This document shows positions 59,471-64,000 of a stretch of DNA of 64,000 nucleotides, one piece after another. Both the position numbers and the translations under genes were made by a program. Position 1 is the first letter of the stretch, and the number at the start of each line of letters is the position of its first letter. Source of the stretch: Gracilaria gracilis (taxonomy: Eukaryota; Rhodophyta; Florideophyceae; Gracilariales; Gracilariaceae); assembly GCA_030374805.1 (NCBI GenBank), contig JARGSG010000021.1, forward strand, positions 62,001 through 126,000, written 5' to 3'. Below the pieces are notes generated by a model. That model ran no database searches. It worked only from the letters and a program-made list of their open reading frames with translations, and was not told where the DNA came from.

Positions 59471-62470
59471 GGCGCGATCAGGTTGCGTCTGTGTGTTCTT
59501 CTGCGGTGTTTGTACCGCCTTCGTATGCTGTGGGTTGAAGTTCTGTGTCTCTGTTTGGTTTTGAATGTACTGTTTCAATGCGTTCTCAGAGGCTCGCGCT
59601 ACGTCAAGTACTTAGAATGCTCTATATTGACCTTCCTCTATAAACATTTAACTCTCTTGTAAGATTCTGATTCTACCTGTTCTCTGCCAACATGTACTTC
59701 CTCACAATCACTATTCAACGCCATCCAGAATGTAGCGCACTAAAGGGCCCGTTTGTTCACACTATCTTTACTATTTCTCTGCTCAGCTCTTTCTTCGAAC
59801 CCACAGCCAAATCATTGCAGTAGCCAATTGCTACAAACCTGAATTCGATGTTATCAAGCACAAACATCTATTCTAATATAGGATGCCGGATGTTCGCATA
59901 TCAGTCCATCGAGCCAAACTTTACCCTTTTTGCTAGAAAGGGCGTTTCTGTGGTGACGATCATCATCATCTGTAAACAGAGCAAGCCCTGTAAAGGCTTT
60001 TTTGGTTGTTGCTGCCATGTCAGTCATTCTCGGGTAAGCTGCCTTTCCCCAATTCTTGCTTGGAACAACGACATGAAATAAATCAGGGGGCGAAACAAGC
60101 ATCGCAAAACAAATTGTCTTCGACCCGGTGGAAGTGGAACCCTGTGAAAACGAAAACGGCTCGAATTGTGGGAACGAAAGGTGGACGACTTTTTATTGTA
60201 CTTCCGTTTGTCAAATCATACATGTGGGAATGTAGGTCAACTGGATTTCGGAGAAATTCCGGAGAAATCCCCTGGTACGATGTTACATTTGATCAAAACA
60301 ATGGGCTAAGAGACAGATACGAGAGGATCAGAATGACAGTAGATATCTTTGCGGAAGGTAAGCGGCAACCTGAGAAAAAGTGTGGAATCGTACACTTGGC
60401 GATGTGGAGGCAAAAATGATCGGGACACTACCACATGGCGTACGTTACAGAGTAGTTGTCTCCATAAATAGGGGAACTTGCTGTTTCAAAAACGATGCTT
60501 TCAGCACCGATTTTGACCAAGAAGTTGGTTTTTATAGCCAGCGCACAAAGGTTTTTCATGTGCCTGTGATCTGTTCCTTATAATGAGCTTCGAATGAGGT
60601 AATACACACGCCCAGACAGAACGAGCTTTAAATAGCCCAGAATGGTCATGGTTTCGAGCTTCATGTTTTGATGCGAAAGCCTTGCTCGTGCGAAGCTCTT
60701 GGATCATAATGCCGCCGGTGGAGATACTTTATTAAAGAGTTCAGCGCTCGGTGATGGATTAGTTGCTTGTCGAAATGTGTGGATCACGTGGCAAACTTTG
60801 AACGTTGTTTCATTTCTCTGCTGTACTTGAGCAGTGACTCCTTTTGCTAAAAATACAAGAACAGCTTACACTATTATCCGTTGGGCAGCCCAACTTGGGC
60901 TCCTGTTGCAAAAACGCGTGCAGGGCACGGGATACGAATTATTGTACCCTTCTTATTGGGTGCGTTAACGCGATGCATTAAATTGCATCTTTCTCCAAAG
61001 CTTCTACGCCGACACTTTTCAAACTCGAGGCTTCTTTGGCAAACAGAATTTCCTTCGCATTTTCGAAGGTCGCATTTACGAAGGTAGTTTGTCTTGGATT
61101 CAGTTTGAAATGAATCAGAATTAGAGTCTCGGAAAGAGAGCTACACCGACGATAACAACGGTACTGGAACATGAGGTTGGGAAATATTACAATGAACTGA
61201 AAATCGTGTTGGCCCGAATGACACTGTTCTGCGATTAACGCCGAAGGCGGAGCTCAGTTTCATATTATACCTGCTCCTCTTTTGATAAGACATGTCAAAC
61301 AGGATGGCGGGAGATTCCATAAACATGGTTCGCGGAAGGCATTGCGCCAAACTTGCGTTGCCTTTGAGTGCAAAGCGCTGCATCAAATAAAAGCCACACC
61401 TGGTGCGCGCGAGAGTGGAGGTGAAGTGCAGCCGGGAATGGATAGTCCCCATAACGAGTATCTAAGATGGTGCACAAGGAGAAGAAAAACGTTTTCGTTC
61501 TCCAGTCCACAGTGAGCAGAACGCATACAAAGGCGGCCCTCTTACCGTTGGTACTGTACATGGAAATGCACGTGCTCAGGAAGCGTTTCGATGCCTTGGT
61601 CTTGCGCCCCTCTGCAGTTTTGGTTATCGATAGGGCAAGTGAGCTTACGTCAAACGCACGAACGTTCAGCACTTGGGTGGAGGAAAAGCTCATGGTAAAC
61701 GATAGGTCGTACACGCAGAGGACTAAGCGAAGCGATAAGAATACATGATGTACAGTACGTGTATGTTTGTTGGGTGGTACAGATGCAGCAAAGCCGCACA
61801 AGTCGCGACGTACTCCCCGGTAACCTTACCGGGCGCTAAAAGGGTACTGCGGGGTCACCGCTTGCCTGGACAAGCTTGTAGGATGTGAAGAGGTCCGGAC
61901 AGTCAATTTGTACAAGTACCGTTGGTAGACTCTTGCGTTTCCGAATTGTCAACAAGAATGCTCGGTCGAGACTCTCGACAGCCGCTGAATTCATTTTCCT
62001 AAAGCAAACAAGACTGATGTAAACGATAAGTGTGTCGATAACTTTCTCGACAACATCATGTTGCGATAACTGTCGGTGAGAATCAATTCAATTTGCTATC
62101 TGGATAACATCATGTTGGCATGATGCCATCTTGTGACTTTTCTTCATGCCTGTGGCGATAGTCAAATGCGGCACGTTCCCGCAAAGGGGCTCTACAGAGC
62201 GTAGATCGCGGATGTGCGGTGGGCATGCCCGGTATCGAAACGCCACCCTAGTTCCAGCGCGACACCACCTCCCTGCGCGCGCCACGTCGCGCGTGCCGCA
62301 GCGCAAAACCACTGCCACACGTGTCAAGATTGGGCCCAGTGCACAAGTGTTTTCGATCATTCTTGGGACTCGTTGCTCTTGACCTAGACTGCCGCTCTCC
62401 TCGTCCACGATATCGTCCACCGTCAGGGAATCACCGCCTTCTGCTCCGCGCCGCGGCCTGCAGCCCATAA
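59471..62470. other. Gene-poor 3-kb region with 11-mer copies and palindromes
   Basis: A 60006-60419 frame contains an 80-residue stretch of protein-like composition (FVKSYMWECRSTGF, EIPWYDVTFDQNNGLRDRYE) but no known domain. Also present: a palindrome GCCCAACTTGGGC near 60887; CCCGGTAA/TTACCGGG with a 2-nt spacer at 61816-61833; 11-mer copies at 61543-61553 and 61917-61927; and AACATCATGTTG twice at 62052-62063 and 62106-62117. No supported gene. Confidence 0.5.
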
Positions 62471-63703
62471 ATGGCTCCTCGAGCGGTTGCCACCCTGCCC
62501 CGGACTGTGCTCCGTCAATCCGTTTCGAAGTCATCGTCGTCTGCTGCCCCCGTCGTCATGTCTTGCAAGGCGCGACGTCCCTTTCTCCCGCTTTCTCCGC
62601 TCATCTTCTCTGTGTTGTTGCTTTCCCTTTGTCTCGCTTTCCTCCTTCGATCTTCCCCGGTGCATCACGCTTTGTTGCGACATGTCTCTTCAGACGCTAA
62701 TATCGCATACTTTATACAGCTTACCCCGGAGACTGTTCACCATCTGCCGAGGCTCTACTCTGCCATTTATCATCCTCGAAACATTCATGCCCTTCACTTC
62801 GACGTTCGTATCCCCCAGTCTCAAATACAGCGTTCCATCGCCACTATACGTGCACAGAATCCGAACTTCAACAAAGACACCATCATCATTCCGTCTCGGA
62901 AGCTGGTATATGATGGTATTTCAATGGTTCTCAATACCTTACATGCCATGACTGAGCTCCTCAAGTATCCGAACTGGCATTACTTTATCAATCTTTCAGG
63001 TCATGACTATCCACTCGTTCCGCCGCATATCCCTCGAACACTGCTTGGCTCCGTAAGATCACTTGCTCCAAATTTTCTGTCAATGGGTAATCGAGCGCGA
63101 GCACATTCTGTATTCTATGATCGTGCGTCCACCTTGTTCACCGATACTTCCTTATGTTTCCCGCCAAATGCTCCTCATCAACCGCAAGAGAGTCCTGTTT
63201 GTAACGTGCTAGCAAAGTCCACAACCCCTAACCCTATCTTCTCTCAGTCATTTGTACCAGCTTACTCGGGAGCATGGCTTGTTGTATCTCGCCAGTACTG
63301 TGAGAACGCGACCACATCATCAGATGCTCGTCATCTACTCGTAGCGTTTGCGAACATGCGCGGGGCGGATGAATTCTTCTTTGCAACGTTGGCCAGATAT
63401 AATCCTGCCTTTAATCGATCACTTGTCCCTAGGGCGTTGAGAAAAGTTGTATGGGTTGCCGATGGTACTCATGCCGGGCAACACCCTTTCTTTGTTGATG
63501 ATCAATTGGATGATGGCTCTTTCCGTTTCCTCAAGGAACTTAATGGATCGGTCGACTTCTTTGCTCGAAAGTTCCGACATCCTGGCAGTCAATTTATGGA
63601 TGTTATTGACGATATGGCTAGAAATCCGGATCGTATTAGTAGAGTCTCAACCGCCTTTGGGTGGCTTGCTATCAAGTTGAGAAGGCAAATGGATGCCTCT
63701 TGA
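62471..63703 (+). CDS. GT14-type glycosyltransferase (core-2/I-branching/xylosyltransferase family)
   Basis: About 410 residues, type II membrane protein with anchor LIFSVLLLSLCLAFLL at about residues 44-60. The lumenal domain has GT14 motifs: IAYFIQLTPETVHHLPRLYS, WHYFINLSGHDYPLVP, FVPAYSGAWLVVSRQYCE and MRGADEFFFATL (with the acidic DE base), then HPFFVDD. GT14 enzymes add GlcNAc, xylose or glucuronic acid in the Golgi; the donor is unknown here. ATG at 62471. It fits with the other Golgi enzymes in the window. Confidence 0.82.
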   Translation: MAPRAVATLPRTVLRQSVSKSSSSAAPVVMSCKARRPFLPLSPLIFSVLLLSLCLAFLLRSSPVHHALLRHVSSDANIAYFIQLTPETVHHLPRLYSAIYHPRNIHALHFDVRIPQSQIQRSIATIRAQNPNFNKDTIIIPSRKLVYDGISMVLNTLHAMTELLKYPNWHYFINLSGHDYPLVPPHIPRTLLGSVRSLAPNFLSMGNRARAHSVFYDRASTLFTDTSLCFPPNAPHQPQESPVCNVLAKSTTPNPIFSQSFVPAYSGAWLVVSRQYCENATTSSDARHLLVAFANMRGADEFFFATLARYNPAFNRSLVPRALRKVVWVADGTHAGQHPFFVDDQLDDGSFRFLKELNGSVDFFARKFRHPGSQFMDVIDDMARNPDRISRVSTAFGWLAIKLRRQMDAS

Positions 63704-64000
63704 TCATCTGCGTGCTTTGCTTGGCCTCTCGATGTCCCACCTTTCCCAAACACTAACTACTTGTGGCGATGGTGAGAAATTATTGGACCTTCCCACCGTA
63801 CAGGCTCGAAGAATGCTTCTCCCGAATCTTTTGAATCGTTTGGCTTCTTCGTGATCTTCTGGTCATAACATAGCGATGAATCGTTTCTTTTTGCATTGGA
63901 GTCAACCTATTTCCACATGATGAGACATGTATCTATCATCCAGCAACCATGGTTGGAAAACGCCGTTCTGAAATTCTTCAATCGTTCTTACCCTCTAATT
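63704..64000. other. Downstream flank to window end
   Basis: AT-rich; no gene visible. Confidence 0.6.

Overview
This is nuclear DNA of a photosynthetic eukaryote, most likely a red alga (inference). The evidence is a plastid-type heme oxygenase with a transit-like leader, a leader-bearing RelA/SpoT homologue, an organellar threonyl-tRNA synthetase, a beta-carbonic anhydrase, several Golgi glycosyltransferases and a GDP-mannose-type transporter. Eukaryotic ARL8, ARP4, MCTS1, SETD9-like and Msp1/ATAD1 genes are also present. Most genes are single uninterrupted reading frames. The three introns I can define are 62-68 bp long, start GTAAG/GTACG and carry CTAAC about 15-20 nt before the acceptor. 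No species is claimed.

Layout: 1-7 kb is an extremely GC/CpG-rich, microsatellite-laden domain with a bZIP gene (+) and a bHLH gene (-) tail to tail. From 7 to 19.6 kb lie MCTS1, a SETD9-like protein, an FHA protein, heme oxygenase, a RING-H2 protein, a spliced divergent actin-related protein, a nucleotide-sugar transporter and an ANTH-like protein. From 22 to 28.3 kb lie a C2H2 zinc-finger protein, a PP2C phosphatase, a small GON7-like ORF and two less certain genes, one a membrane-anchored methyltransferase-like protein. From 28.3 to 32.7 kb is mostly gene-poor DNA. From 32.7 to 43 kb lie a Nudix hydrolase, a DxD glycosyltransferase, Msp1, spliced ARL8, ARP4 and mitochondrial uL22.

From 43.8 to 50 kb is a decayed accessory region around one intact fucosyltransferase-like gene. 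It holds a broken paralogue fragment, LINE-like debris, a broken NRPS-like condensation/adenylation module and a near-perfect 29-bp-arm hairpin. From 50.8 to 59.5 kb lie organellar ThrRS, RSH, organellar uS15, beta-carbonic anhydrase and a second bZIP gene. The end holds 3 kb of gene-poor DNA and a GT14-type glycosyltransferase.

Functionally the window mixes organelle maintenance (HO, ThrRS, RSH, uS15, uL22, Msp1), Golgi glycan synthesis (transporter plus three glycosyltransferases), transcription factors and housekeeping genes. No operon-like grouping is evident; neighbouring genes are often divergent or convergent with short spacers. The most unexpected signals are an 11-mer, TACCGTTGGTA, scattered between genes, and the NRPS-like relic.
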